Positions 19,383-29,200 of a stretch of 64,000 bases of DNA are shown piece after piece. The notes beneath the pieces are model-generated. The model saw only the letters and a program-made list of their open reading frames with translations. It did not search any database and was not told the origin of the DNA. Position numbers and translations under genes: made by a program. Source of the DNA: Siphonobacter sp. BAB-5405 (GTDB lineage Bacteria > Bacteroidota > Bacteroidia > Cytophagales > Spirosomataceae); the NCBI RefSeq assembly GCF_002872335.1, contig NZ_NJAG01000011.1, positions 276,634-340,633 on the forward strand, written 5' to 3'. Position 1 is the stretch's first letter. The number at the start of each line of letters is the position of its first letter.

Positions 19383-19706
19383 ATGATCCCCGAAGTTGTT
19401 CAGACCATACCGCTTCAGTACTACATTTATCTTGCTACAGCCCTGTTTGTGATTGGAATTGTGGGGGTACTGACCCGCCGAAATGCCATCATCATTTTTA
19501 TGTCTGTTGAATTGATGCTGAATGCTGTCAACCTGTTGTTAATCGCTTTTTCGGTGTATCGCTCGGACCCCAATGGACAGGTATTCGTTTTCTTCATTAT
19601 GGCCGTTGCGGCTGCTGAAGTAGCCATTGGCCTTGCCCTCATCGTCGTGATTTACCGAAACGTTCGGTCCCTTGACATTGGCTTGCTTAATAAACTGAAG
19701 TGGTAA
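19383..19706 (+). CDS. nuoK: NADH-quinone oxidoreductase subunit K
   Basis: 107 residues from the ATG at 19383, the usual NuoK length. It shows three membrane segments and the diagnostic 'RNAIIIFMSVELMLNAVNLLLIAFS' region (about residues 33-57), with Glu in 'VELMLNAVN' and a second Glu in 'AAAEVAIGLALIV' that form the proton path. It is part of the membrane arm of respiratory complex I. It is followed by nuoL after 65 bases. Unusually, no nuoJ or other nuo gene lies upstream; an unrelated aldo/keto reductase does. Confidence 0.95.
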   Translation: MIPEVVQTIPLQYYIYLATALFVIGIVGVLTRRNAIIIFMSVELMLNAVNLLLIAFSVYRSDPNGQVFVFFIMAVAAAEVAIGLALIVVIYRNVRSLDIGLLNKLKW

Positions 19707-19771
19707 TTTTCTAATCATCGCCTCCAATCGATGGTCTATTCTCTATTCCCGGCCAACGGCTAACAGTCCCT

Positions 19772-21691
19772 ATGAATCTAGCCCTGCTTATTCCTCTACT
19801 GCCCTTTATCGGTTTTCTAATTAACGGATTAGGATTCCGGCGAATTCCTAAATCTCTGGTTGGCATCATCGGCACCGGAGCTGTAGTCGCTTCCTTTGCC
19901 CTGGTGCTTAGTCTTTTCCTGAATTTTTCGGGTGAAGCTCAGCACATACCCGTGTACGACTGGATTACGGTTGGTTCGCTGAATATTTCCTTCAGCTTTC
20001 AGATCGATCAGCTTTCCTTGATTATGATGCTGATTATTACGGGAATTGGTTCGCTCATTCACCTGTACAGCATCGGCTATATGCACCACGACGAAGGGTT
20101 TGGCAAGTTCTTTGCCTTTCTTAACCTGTTCGTGTTCTTCATGCTGCTGCTGGTCATGGGCTCGAATTATCTGGTCATGTTTATTGGCTGGGAAGGCGTT
20201 GGCCTTTGTTCGTATCTGCTCATTGGGTTCTGGAATCAGAATCCTTCGTACGGCTACGCGGCCCGCAAGGCGTTTGTCATGAACCGAATTGGTGATTTGG
20301 GCTTTTTGATCGGTATTTTTCTGATTTTGAATCAATTCGAAAGTCTGGAGTTTGCAAGCGTGTTTCCGGCGGCGGCTCAGCTGAGTGTAGGCGATCAGGG
20401 TATTTTCTGGATTACGCTCTGTCTGTTCATCGGAGCGATGGGGAAATCCGCTCAGATTCCCCTGTATACCTGGCTCCCCGACGCTATGGCCGGTCCAACA
20501 CCCGTATCGGCTCTGATCCACGCGGCGACGATGGTAACGGCGGGTATTTACATGATTGTTCGCTCGAATGTCTTGTACACACTGGCACCGGATACGCTGC
20601 ACCTCGTCGCCTGGATTGCCCTGATTACGGCTCTGCTGGCGGCTTCGATTGGTCTGTTCCAGAACGATATTAAGAAAGTACTCGCTTACTCTACGGTATC
20701 GCAGTTAGGCTATATGTTCCTGGGCTTGGGCGTTGGAGCGTATACTTCCGGCTTCTTCCACGTTATGACGCACGCGTTTTTCAAGGCACTTCTTTTCCTG
20801 GGAGCGGGTTCGGTTATTCACGCCATGAGCAATGAACAGGATATCCGGTACATGGGTGGCTTACGCAAGAAGCTACCGATTACGTTCCTGACGTTTCTGC
20901 TCGGTACCATTGCGATTTCCGGGATTCCGCCGTTCGCGGGCTTCTTCTCCAAAGATGAAATTCTGGCTCACGTTTTCGAGCACAGTCCACTGATGTGGGG
21001 ACTGGCCGTAATCGGTTCGATGATGACGGCATTCTACATGTTTCGTCTGCTTTTCCTGACCTTTTTCGGCGAATTCCGGGGTACGCACGAGCAGGAACAT
21101 CACCTGCACGAGTCGCCTTTTTCGATGACGTTGCCGTTGATCGTATTGGCGATATTATCCGTACTGGGCGGTTTTCTGAACGTACCCGCCGTACTGGGTG
21201 GTTCGGCGAAACTCTCGGCGTATCTGGACCCGATCTTCGCTTATTCAAAACAGGTAAACCCCGAAGCCTTCGCCGAGACGCACCTCGACCACTCGACGGA
21301 ATTCATGCTCATGGGTGTATCCGTAGCCGGAGCCGTTCTGGCGATCGTCATTGCTTTTGTGCTCTACGTTAGTCGGAAATCAGTACCTGCTCCAGATGCT
21401 GAAATAACGGGTTTACCCAAGCTGGTGTATCACAAATACTACATCGACGAGCTGTACGATTCGCTGTTTGTTAAACCGATTCAGGCTCTTTCCCGCGTGT
21501 TCTACAATGTTACGGACCGAATCCTGATTGATCGTTTCGGCGTAGAAGGGCTGGGTAATTTCGTTCGCGGCCTGTCGAATGAATTCCGGTTGCTGCAAAC
21601 CGGTACTACTTCGTTCTACGTGTTCATCATGGTTATGGGCATTGCAGCCATCCTCATGTACAGCCTGCGTACGCTCATTTTTGGTAACTAA
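19772..21691 (+). CDS. nuoL: NADH-quinone oxidoreductase subunit L
   Basis: 639 residues with about 16 membrane segments. Antiporter-like core motifs include 'FIGWEGVGLCSYLLIGFW' (about 136), 'PLYTWLPDAMAGPTPVSALIHAATMV' (about 230), and 'AYSTVSQLGYMFLGLG' (about 310). The C-terminal part contains the long lateral helix region. It pumps protons in the complex I membrane arm. Length is normal for the family. It is 14 bases upstream of nuoM in the same operon. Confidence 0.97.
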   Translation: MNLALLIPLLPFIGFLINGLGFRRIPKSLVGIIGTGAVVASFALVLSLFLNFSGEAQHIPVYDWITVGSLNISFSFQIDQLSLIMMLIITGIGSLIHLYSIGYMHHDEGFGKFFAFLNLFVFFMLLLVMGSNYLVMFIGWEGVGLCSYLLIGFWNQNPSYGYAARKAFVMNRIGDLGFLIGIFLILNQFESLEFASVFPAAAQLSVGDQGIFWITLCLFIGAMGKSAQIPLYTWLPDAMAGPTPVSALIHAATMVTAGIYMIVRSNVLYTLAPDTLHLVAWIALITALLAASIGLFQNDIKKVLAYSTVSQLGYMFLGLGVGAYTSGFFHVMTHAFFKALLFLGAGSVIHAMSNEQDIRYMGGLRKKLPITFLTFLLGTIAISGIPPFAGFFSKDEILAHVFEHSPLMWGLAVIGSMMTAFYMFRLLFLTFFGEFRGTHEQEHHLHESPFSMTLPLIVLAILSVLGGFLNVPAVLGGSAKLSAYLDPIFAYSKQVNPEAFAETHLDHSTEFMLMGVSVAGAVLAIVIAFVLYVSRKSVPAPDAEITGLPKLVYHKYYIDELYDSLFVKPIQALSRVFYNVTDRILIDRFGVEGLGNFVRGLSNEFRLLQTGTTSFYVFIMVMGIAAILMYSLRTLIFGN

Positions 21692-21705
21692 GACTTAACG
21701 GATCT

Positions 21706-23151
21706 ATGCTCACCCTTGTTCTCATACTCATTCCACTACTCGTTGCTCTGGTGTTGCTGGCCCTGCGGGGCGGGGCGGTCAAACGGGTAGCTCTGATTGC
21801 CTCCCTGGCTGAACTGGCTCTGGCCGTTTATGTGCTGGCGTCCTTTCAACCCGATACAACGAGTCAATTTTCCTTAAGTTATCACTGGATTAAATCCGCG
21901 GGCGTACAGTTTGCCATCGGTATCGACGGCATTAGTGTCTTACTGGTTTTGCTGAGTACGTTGCTGGTTCCGCTGATTATTCTATCGACATTCAACCATA
22001 GTTACCGTAATCCCTCTTCCTTCTACGCCCTGATTCTGTTCATGCAATCGGCGTTGGTTGGGGTGTTTGTGGCGAAAGATGCGTTTTTGTTCTACTTCTT
22101 TTTCGAAGCAGCCCTGATTCCGATTTACTTCATTGCGGCTCTGTGGGGCGGTGAAAATCGGATTAAGGTGACGTTCAAGTTCTTTCTGTACACCATTTTC
22201 GGTTCACTGTTCATGCTGTTGGGACTGGTGTATCTGTACCTGCAAACGCCCGGTACGCATAGTTCTCTGCTAACCGCTTTTTACGGCCTGAATCTGTCAG
22301 CTTCGCAACAAGGTTTTCTCTTCTGGGCCTTATTCATTGGATTTGCCATTAAAATGCCCATTTTCCCCTTCCACACCTGGCAACCGGATACGTACGTCGA
22401 GTCGCCTACGCCCGCCACGATGTTACTGGCGGGGATTATGCTGAAGATGGGAACCTACGGACTCATCCGTATCGTACTGCCGATCGTACCCGAAGGTGTA
22501 CAACAATGGGGACTCGTTGCCATTGTTCTGGCCGTAATTGGCATTGTGTACGGTTCAATTATTGCGATCCAGCAACAGGATATGAAGCGGCTGGTGGCGT
22601 ACTCGTCGTTTGCTCACGTCGGACTGATGGCGGCGGGTATTTTTTCCCTGACGCTCGACGGCTTACAGGGCTCGCTTATTCAGATGCTGGCCCACGGGAT
22701 CAACGTCGTTGGTCTGTTTTTCATCGTTGAAATCATTTTCAGCCGCACGCAATCCCGCGATTTGACTCAACTTGGCGGTATTACGCAGAATTCACCCGTA
22801 CTCAGTGTGTTTTTCATCATCATGGTACTGGGTAGCGTGGCCCTGCCCCTGACGAACGGTTTCATCGGCGAGTTTTTATTACTGAAAGGCGTCTTTACCT
22901 ACAATACCTGGCTAGGCATTATTGCCGGTACGACAATTATTCTGGGAGCGGTGTATATGCTTCGAATGGTACAAAAATCCATGTTCGGTCTCCAAACTAC
23001 CGTTACTGAACAGTTTACCGATTTGAATCTCAACGAAATTCTGGTGCTGGCCCCGCTGGCGGTGTTTGTCTTCTGGATCGGCCTGTTCCCGAACGGATTC
23101 CTGAAACTTACCGAACCTGCCGTAGCTGAGTTGCTGCGAGCCATGAAATGA
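21706..23151 (+). CDS. nuoM: NADH-quinone oxidoreductase subunit M
   Basis: 481 residues, a polytopic antiporter-like subunit. Diagnostic pieces include 'GIDGISVLLVLLSTLLVPL', 'FFFEAALIPIYFIAALWG' with the conserved Glu, 'FPFHTWQPDTYVESPTPATMLLAGIMLKMGTYG', and 'YSSFAHVGLMAAGIF'. It pumps protons in the complex I membrane arm. It lies between nuoL and nuoN (28 bases) in the operon. Confidence 0.97.
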   Translation: MLTLVLILIPLLVALVLLALRGGAVKRVALIASLAELALAVYVLASFQPDTTSQFSLSYHWIKSAGVQFAIGIDGISVLLVLLSTLLVPLIILSTFNHSYRNPSSFYALILFMQSALVGVFVAKDAFLFYFFFEAALIPIYFIAALWGGENRIKVTFKFFLYTIFGSLFMLLGLVYLYLQTPGTHSSLLTAFYGLNLSASQQGFLFWALFIGFAIKMPIFPFHTWQPDTYVESPTPATMLLAGIMLKMGTYGLIRIVLPIVPEGVQQWGLVAIVLAVIGIVYGSIIAIQQQDMKRLVAYSSFAHVGLMAAGIFSLTLDGLQGSLIQMLAHGINVVGLFFIVEIIFSRTQSRDLTQLGGITQNSPVLSVFFIIMVLGSVALPLTNGFIGEFLLLKGVFTYNTWLGIIAGTTIILGAVYMLRMVQKSMFGLQTTVTEQFTDLNLNEILVLAPLAVFVFWIGLFPNGFLKLTEPAVAELLRAMK

Positions 23152-23179
23152 TCTTTCCACCCGTGACCTTTCCAGCGTT

Positions 23180-24580
23180 ATGCTCTCCATTATTTCTCTT
23201 TCTATTTTTGGCATTCTGAACCTCTTCTTAGGGTTCCTGAAATCCCGGCAGGTACTCCTGCCCGCTACGTTGCTTTTTTTACTGGTAGCCCTCGTATTGA
23301 ACTCGCTCGACTGGAACGATCAGGCTCTGTATTTCAGCGACATGCTACGGGTGAATAACCTCTTTGTTAACTTCTCAGCAATTGTTCTGGTTACCTCGCT
23401 TTTTGTGGTGGGTCTCTCCCGCACTTTCGGGGGCGATGATGAACATACGCACCCAGCTGAGTACTACGCCATTTTACTTTTTTCGATAGCTGGAGCCCTG
23501 ATGATGATTGGTTTTGAAAACCTGATCATGCTTTTTGTGGGCGTGGAAGTACTGTCGGTAGCCATGTACGTACTCACCGGTACGGATAAACGCAACCTGC
23601 GTTCGAACGAAGCTGCTTTGAAATATTTTCTGATGGGTTCGTTCGCCACGGGTATCTTACTTTTTGGCGTAGCCATGATTTACGGAGCTACGGGTTCCTT
23701 CAAACTGGGCGGTATTGCCACCTATGTGGAAGTTGCTATCCGCTACGGTTCGGTTTCGCCCCTGCTGTATGTAGGCTTGTTGTTACTCTTTATCGGCATG
23801 CTTTTTAAAGTTTCGGCGGCTCCCTTCCACTTCTGGACGCCCGACGTATACGAAGGAGCTCCTACGATCTTCACGGCCTTCATGTCTACCGTTGTAAAGA
23901 CGGCTGGCTTCGCGGCTCTGTACAAACTGGCCTCGGTAGCTTTTGGGGGAGCTTACGGCTTCTGGGCTCAGACAATGGCCATTGTTACGGTACTGACTCT
24001 GCTCGTGGGAAACATTACTGCGGCGTATCAGACCAGTTTCAAACGCATGATGGGGTATTCGAGCATTTCACACGCGGGCTATTTGCTCCTGGGTGTGGTA
24101 GCGAATGTTTCGGCTTCCCCATCGGCTATTCTGTTTTATTCACTGGCGTACTCCCTGGCTACCGTTTCCGCCTTTGGGGTACTGATGGTCGTTTCAGAGA
24201 AAAAACTCTATGAAGGGGGTGCCGACGAACGTTACGAGGCCTTCAATGGCTTGGCTAAAAGCAATCCTCTGCTGGCTTTTGTCATGACGATTTCAATGCT
24301 TTCGCTCGCCGGAATTCCGCTGACCGCAGGTTTTTGGGGAAAATTTTTCATCTTCTCAGCGGCTGTACAGGCGAATCTTACTTCCCTGTTAGTCATTGCC
24401 GTACTGATGTCCTGCGTGGGTATTTACTATTACTTCCGGGTGATTATTTCGATGTATTTAAAACCTAGTGACGAGAATCCGGTTATCGTTAGCAACGGAT
24501 TTAAACTAACTTTGCTCCTCACTACAGCATTAACACTTCTTTTGGGTGTTTTTCCTGACCTGGTGAAGAACATATTCTAG
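23180..24580 (+). CDS. nuoN: NADH-quinone oxidoreductase subunit N
   Basis: 466 residues, polytopic. Motifs include 'FVGVEVLSVAMYVLTGT', 'KYFLMGSFATGILLFG', 'PFHFWTPDVYEGAPT', and 'MMGYSSISHAGYLLLG'. It is the third antiporter-like subunit of complex I and normally the last gene of the nuo cluster. The next gene starts 21 bases after its TAG and in the same frame. Confidence 0.96.
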   Translation: MLSIISLSIFGILNLFLGFLKSRQVLLPATLLFLLVALVLNSLDWNDQALYFSDMLRVNNLFVNFSAIVLVTSLFVVGLSRTFGGDDEHTHPAEYYAILLFSIAGALMMIGFENLIMLFVGVEVLSVAMYVLTGTDKRNLRSNEAALKYFLMGSFATGILLFGVAMIYGATGSFKLGGIATYVEVAIRYGSVSPLLYVGLLLLFIGMLFKVSAAPFHFWTPDVYEGAPTIFTAFMSTVVKTAGFAALYKLASVAFGGAYGFWAQTMAIVTVLTLLVGNITAAYQTSFKRMMGYSSISHAGYLLLGVVANVSASPSAILFYSLAYSLATVSAFGVLMVVSEKKLYEGGADERYEAFNGLAKSNPLLAFVMTISMLSLAGIPLTAGFWGKFFIFSAAVQANLTSLLVIAVLMSCVGIYYYFRVIISMYLKPSDENPVIVSNGFKLTLLLTTALTLLLGVFPDLVKNIF

Positions 24581-24601
24581 GTTTTACAACACATTCAACC
24601 C

Positions 24602-25144
24602 TTGAAGCAGACCCTTCAGCAACCTTTGGAGACGAAGAAATCCAAGCTACTCAACACCCGTGATTTAATTGCCTACTTTCTTGTAGCCGGTACAGGAGCC
24701 GCCGTTCAAATCATTGCCGGCGGCTTTTTTCGGGAATACATGAGCTACTACGCTTCTGTATCGCTGGGTTACATTGTTTCGTTCATCGTCGGCTTCGTGC
24801 TAACCAAACTTTTTGCTTTTGATGCCAAGAGTTCCGGTCAAACCCGTCGTGAGATGGTTAAGTTTGGCATGGTGGCCGTTCTTTCCTTCTTTATTACGTT
24901 GGGAGGTTCGAGTCTGGCTTTGTACATTTTTAATGTGATGCATCCAGAGCCTTACTTTTATGAATTTCCGCTGTCCTTTCTACCCGAAAAAGCCCGGAAT
25001 ATCAACGTGAAGGAATTTGGCGGTTTGCTCGTCGGTATGGGTCTGAGCTTTACGAGTAACTATATTCTACACAAGACCTTTACTTTCAAATCAACCGGTT
25101 TTTACGACCGAATCAAAGATTATCTCAAAGGCATTCCCGAATAG
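24602..25144 (+). CDS. GtrA-like small membrane protein
   Basis: 180 residues from a TTG start. Four membrane segments (about 22-42, 49-68, 85-108, 135-155) and the pattern 'FLVAGTGAAVQI...SLGYIVSFIVGFVLTKLFAF...SFTSNYILHKTFTF' match the GtrA-like family, whose members are implicated in moving lipid-linked sugars across the inner membrane. It probably shares the nuo transcript: only 21 bases separate it from nuoN, it has no promoter of its own, and a terminator follows it. TTG is the first usual start codon after the nuoN stop, and the next ATG (residue 47) would cut off the first helix. Linkage to complex I is unlikely to be functional. Confidence 0.8.
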   Translation: MKQTLQQPLETKKSKLLNTRDLIAYFLVAGTGAAVQIIAGGFFREYMSYYASVSLGYIVSFIVGFVLTKLFAFDAKSSGQTRREMVKFGMVAVLSFFITLGGSSLALYIFNVMHPEPYFYEFPLSFLPEKARNINVKEFGGLLVGMGLSFTSNYILHKTFTFKSTGFYDRIKDYLKGIPE

Positions 25145-25166
25145 GGCTAATTCCAATCTTATTGAC

Positions 25167-25207
25167 AAACCTTAAAATTCTTTACAGAGGATTTTAAGGT
25201 TTTTTTT
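25167..25207 (+). terminator. Terminator of nuoKLMN-gtrA operon
   Basis: AAACCTTAAAAT and ATTTTAAGGTTT (12 bp) followed by a T-run to 25207. Confidence 0.85.
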
Positions 25208-25300
25208 ATCTATAAATATAATTTTATCCAAAAAATATAGGACTAATTAGGATAAAAGTAAGAAATCGAGTAAAAAACTTAAAAAAACCTTAAAGCAACA

Positions 25301-25332
25301 CTTGTTTTATTGAAAATCTAAGCCCAACTTTG
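25301..25332 (+). promoter_or_regulatory. Putative promoter of small lipoprotein gene
   Basis: CTTG (25301-25304), 20 bases, then CAACTTTG (25325-25332): spacing and TTTG fit the Bacteroidetes consensus, with mismatches in TA and the first T. It gives a leader of about 25 bases. Confidence 0.35.
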
Positions 25333-25364
25333 CCACGGCAATAAACCCTAAAATCATCACAAAA

Positions 25365-25541
25365 ATGAAAAAATTGTTCGCCCTGTTCCTCCTAGGCACA
25401 ATGGTTTCTTTGGCAGCTTGCCAAGAAAAGAAAGCTGAATCTACTGAAACTGCTGATTCTGCTGCTGTAACGGTTGACACGACGACTGCAGTTGACACGG
25501 CTATGACGGCTGATACGGCTGCTGCTGACACGATGCGTTAA
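25365..25541 (+). CDS. Small lipoprotein of 58 residues
   Basis: MKKLFALFLLGTMVSLAAC is a lipoprotein signal with the acylated Cys at residue 19. The mature part (39 residues) is low complexity, rich in Ala, Thr, Asp and Glu ('ADSAAVTVDTTTAVDTAM'), and has no fold that I recognise. A plausible promoter precedes it and a strong terminator follows, so it looks like an independent small gene. Similar Thr/Asp/Ala-rich mini-lipoproteins occur in Bacteroidetes; function unknown. Confidence 0.8.
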   Translation: MKKLFALFLLGTMVSLAACQEKKAESTETADSAAVTVDTTTAVDTAMTADTAAADTMR

Positions 25542-25561
25542 TTCGTTGGTAGGAACCAAGC

Positions 25562-25598
25562 CAAAGCCTTGCCTTACGGCAAGGCTTTGTCGTTTTTT
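25562..25598 (+). terminator. Terminator after small lipoprotein gene
   Basis: CAAAGCCTTGCC and GGCAAGGCTTTG (12 bp, TTAC loop), then TCG and six T. The T-tract ends only 5 bases before the next gene's ATG. Confidence 0.9.
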
Positions 25599-25603
25599 GT
25601 AGG

Positions 25604-26227
25604 ATGGAGTCGCTCTTACACCAACACTTGCCTTCGGATACGGTTGCCTACTGTCTGAGTCTTTGGCAACAACATCCCTTCCATTTTCAGATTACCCGCC
25701 CCCGTCGCAGTAAATTTGGCGACTACGCCTACTGCTCCCTCAAAGGCCACCGGATTTCCATCAATGGAAATATGAACCGTTACGCCTTCCTCATTACGTA
25801 TTTGCACGAAGTAGCCCATCAGCGGGTTTGCATCCGGTTTGGTACTGGCGTTGATCCGCACGGACGTTCCTGGAAAAAAATGTTTCGGGAATTACTACAA
25901 CCCGTCCTGACCGAAGGCGTATTTCCGGCTGATATTCTCCTTCCCCTGCTTGACTACGCCCGTGACCCTAAAGCGGCCACGGCTTCGCACCAGCCTTTAT
26001 ACCAGGCTCTTCGCCGCTATGATCAGCATCCGGAAGGCACGCTGCGACTCGTCGAAGTCCCCGAAAACCAGTCTTTCGAACTGGGAGGCCGTACGTTTAT
26101 TAAACACCAGAAACGCCGTACCCGCTTTTTGTGTACTGATCAGCAAAATGGTCGGCAGTATACGGTTCCTGCGGAAGCAATGGTTCGCTTACTTGAGGTA
26201 CGGATTGAGCCAAATTCACGTTATTAG
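25604..26227 (+). CDS. SprT-like zinc metalloprotein
   Basis: 207 residues. The N-terminal half carries the SprT-like zinc site H68-E69-V-A-H72 in 'YLHEVAHQ', preceded by 'GDYAYCSLKGHRISIN', as in SprT/Spartan-type proteins. SprT-like domains are linked to proteolysis of DNA-protein crosslinks in eukaryotic Spartan; the bacterial role is not established. The C-terminal part ('FELGGRTFIKHQKRRTRFLCTD') may be a small zinc-ribbon-like or beta domain, though only one Cys is present. The ATG lies just after a terminator hairpin. It ends 18 bases before porU. Confidence 0.85.
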   Translation: MESLLHQHLPSDTVAYCLSLWQQHPFHFQITRPRRSKFGDYAYCSLKGHRISINGNMNRYAFLITYLHEVAHQRVCIRFGTGVDPHGRSWKKMFRELLQPVLTEGVFPADILLPLLDYARDPKAATASHQPLYQALRRYDQHPEGTLRLVEVPENQSFELGGRTFIKHQKRRTRFLCTDQQNGRQYTVPAEAMVRLLEVRIEPNSRY

Positions 26228-26245
26228 TGCAGGTTCGGTTATTAC

Positions 26246-29200
26246 ATGAAACAAACGTTTATTGGGCTTCTATTGCTGCTCTGGATTCCGCTGCAAAGCC
26301 AGGGGCAGGCTTCGGTATTGGCGGAAGGCTCCTGGTTAAAAATCGGGGTTACGAAGGATGGCGTATACAAACTCGACGCGGCCCAACTGCGAAAAGCGGG
26401 CTGGTCTACCGTCGATCCGCTTCAGCTTCGCCTGTACGGAAATGGCGGAGCGGCCCTTCCGCAACCCAACGCAATACCTCGCCAACGGGATTTACGGGAA
26501 AATGCACTCTGGATCACGGGAGACACTGACGGTCGGCTAGATGTCGAAGATGGCATTTACTTCTACGGAACAAGCCCCCACGAAATTCGGCTGGATACCC
26601 TGACGGGGCGGTTTTCCCATGCATTGAATCCTTATACGGATACTACCTATTATTTTCTGACGCGGAGTACCCAGGGTTCGCCGAAACGCCTGACGACGGC
26701 CCCCTTGCTTACGCAGGGTACGAGTCTGACCAGCTACGACGACTATCTTTTCCACGAAAACGAAGAAATCAACCGGGTTACCTCGGGACGGAACTGGTAC
26801 GGCGAAGTTTTTTACGTCACTTCCGAACGTACCATTCCTTTCAAAATACCGGGTGCCCTTCCCAATACTCCTTATCAGCTGACTTCGGCCACGATGGGCT
26901 ATAGCTCCGTAGCGACGCAATTCAGTTTGAAGGTAAATGGACAGCCTCTGGGTAGTCAAACCATACCGGCTACCTCATATGATCGCTATGATTTCAAAGG
27001 CATGGAGGTAGCGACCACTTTTCCGGGAACTATACCCGCTCTTCCAGCGGATGGAACGTTTGCGGTCACGCTTACCTACAACCGCAACGGCGACAACGCC
27101 GCTCAGGGAGCTTTGAATTACCTGGGCTTGCAGGTACAACGATCGTTGAGCTGGTTGGACCAGGGGTTTAGGTTCCGCTCATTGGCCAGCCGTACCCTGC
27201 CGCAGGTACAAATGACTTTGGCTAATGCACCGGCTTCGCTGCAAATCTGGGAGGTATCAGGATCAAACATTCAGCAAATGACCCTGCGTAACGGAACGTT
27301 TGGCTATACCCCAGCGGGACGTATCCACGAATTTGTGGCGTTTTTACCCGAACAAGCCCTTACCCCAGCATCGATTCTACCCACGGGTAATCAGAACCTT
27401 CAGCAACAGAATACGCCTCAACTGCTCATTATCACCCCTCCAGCTTTCCGTTCGGAAGCGGAACGGCTGGCGGCGTTCCGGCAATCACACGATCAGTTGA
27501 CACCCTTAGTCGTTAGTACGACTGAAGTGTACAATGAGTTTTCTTCCGGTCGGCAGGATCCGACGGCATTACGGGATTTCATCAGACAACTCGCTGAACA
27601 GCAACCCGGTACATTACAATACGTTCTGCTGTTCGGAGATGCCACTTTCGATTATAAAAACATTCTTCAGGAAAATCAGGGTTCCTATGTGCCTACGTAC
27701 GAAAGTCGTGAATCCCTGCATCCTATTTACAGCTACTCTTCGGACGATTACTTCGCTTTTCTGGAAAATACCGAAGGTGAATGGCCCGAAACATACGCCG
27801 GAGATCATACGCTTGATGTGGGCATTGGACGCCTGCCCGTCAAGACCCTCACCGAAGCCCGTCAGATGGTAGACAAGCTGATTCATTACGAAGGGGCTAC
27901 TACCCGGGGCCCCTGGCAAAGCCGCCTGTCTTTTGTGGCGGATGATGGTGACTTCAATATTCATACCCAAGACGCCGAACGGCTGGTAAATCTGGCGGCG
28001 GCGACCCCTTATCATTCCGAAAAAATTTACCTCGATGCCTATCCGCAAACGGGTTCGGGTACGGATCAGAAAAGTCCACAGGCCCAGGCGGCCCTGGCCA
28101 ATGCCGTTCGCGAGGGCCGATTGATGATTGCCTTTGCCGGTCACGGCGGCGTATCGGGCTGGACGCAGGAACAAATCCTGAGTTTACGGGACATTCTGGG
28201 CTGGCGTAATTATGACCGCTTACCCCTGCTGTTAACGGCGACCTGTGAGTTTGGCCGATACGACAATCCCGGCGTAGTTTCAGGAGCCGAGCTAGCCCTA
28301 CTCAGTGCCCAGGGCGGAGCCATTGCCTTGCTGACTACTACCCGACCCGTGTTTGCCAGCTCGAACGCTCTGGTCAGTGAAGCGTTCATGAAAGCCGCTT
28401 TTCAGCCCGTTAACGGTCAGATGCCCCGCTTGGGTGACATCTTTCGACAAACCAAAAACAACAGTCTGGCGGGTCGGGTCAACCGGAATTTTTCTCTGCT
28501 CGGGGATCCATCCATGCGATTGGCTTACCCGCAGGATTCCATTCAGCTCGTGTATCCGGACACGTTGCGAGCCGGAGCGGAAGTCACCATTCGTGGTACG
28601 GTCCCCTTCGATGGAACTGCCTGGATTGAAGTGTATGATCAGGCACGTTCGTACCAGACGCTCGGCGATGAAAATCCCAAGTTTACCTATCAGGATCGCA
28701 AAAGTTTATTATACAGGGGCACGGCTCCGATCCGCTCGGGAGCGTTCTCCACTCGTTTTGTAGTTCCTCATTCCCTAAACGCTGGCATCGGACGCGGAGT
28801 AGTGCACGTATATGCCAACAGTAACTCTGCCACAGCCCTCGGTATTGGCCACCCCTGGGTAGGCGGGATCGCCCTTCAGCCAGTCACCGATCTGGAGCCT
28901 CCTGTTCTTCGTTTGTACATGAACGATGAGCAGTTTCAAAGTGGTGGTACCACCGATGCGAATCCTACCCTACTCGCCTTTTTATCGGATGATACGGGCC
29001 TTTCCTACACCGAAAACCAACCGATGCTGGCTACGCTTAACGATACACTCACCTTAAATTTAAATACTTATTTTACGGCTACAGATGCCCGTTCGGGCCA
29101 AATTCGTTATCCGTTCCGCAATTTACCGCAAGGTTTGTATCAGCTTCAAGTTCAGGCTTTTGACGGTTTTGGCAAGAAAAGTCAACAAAGCCTGCAATTT

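Noticed and set aside
19829..20602. 257-codon frame antisense to nuoL
   Set aside because: Composition is that of a reverse-strand shadow of a strongly coding membrane gene; no domain or signal.
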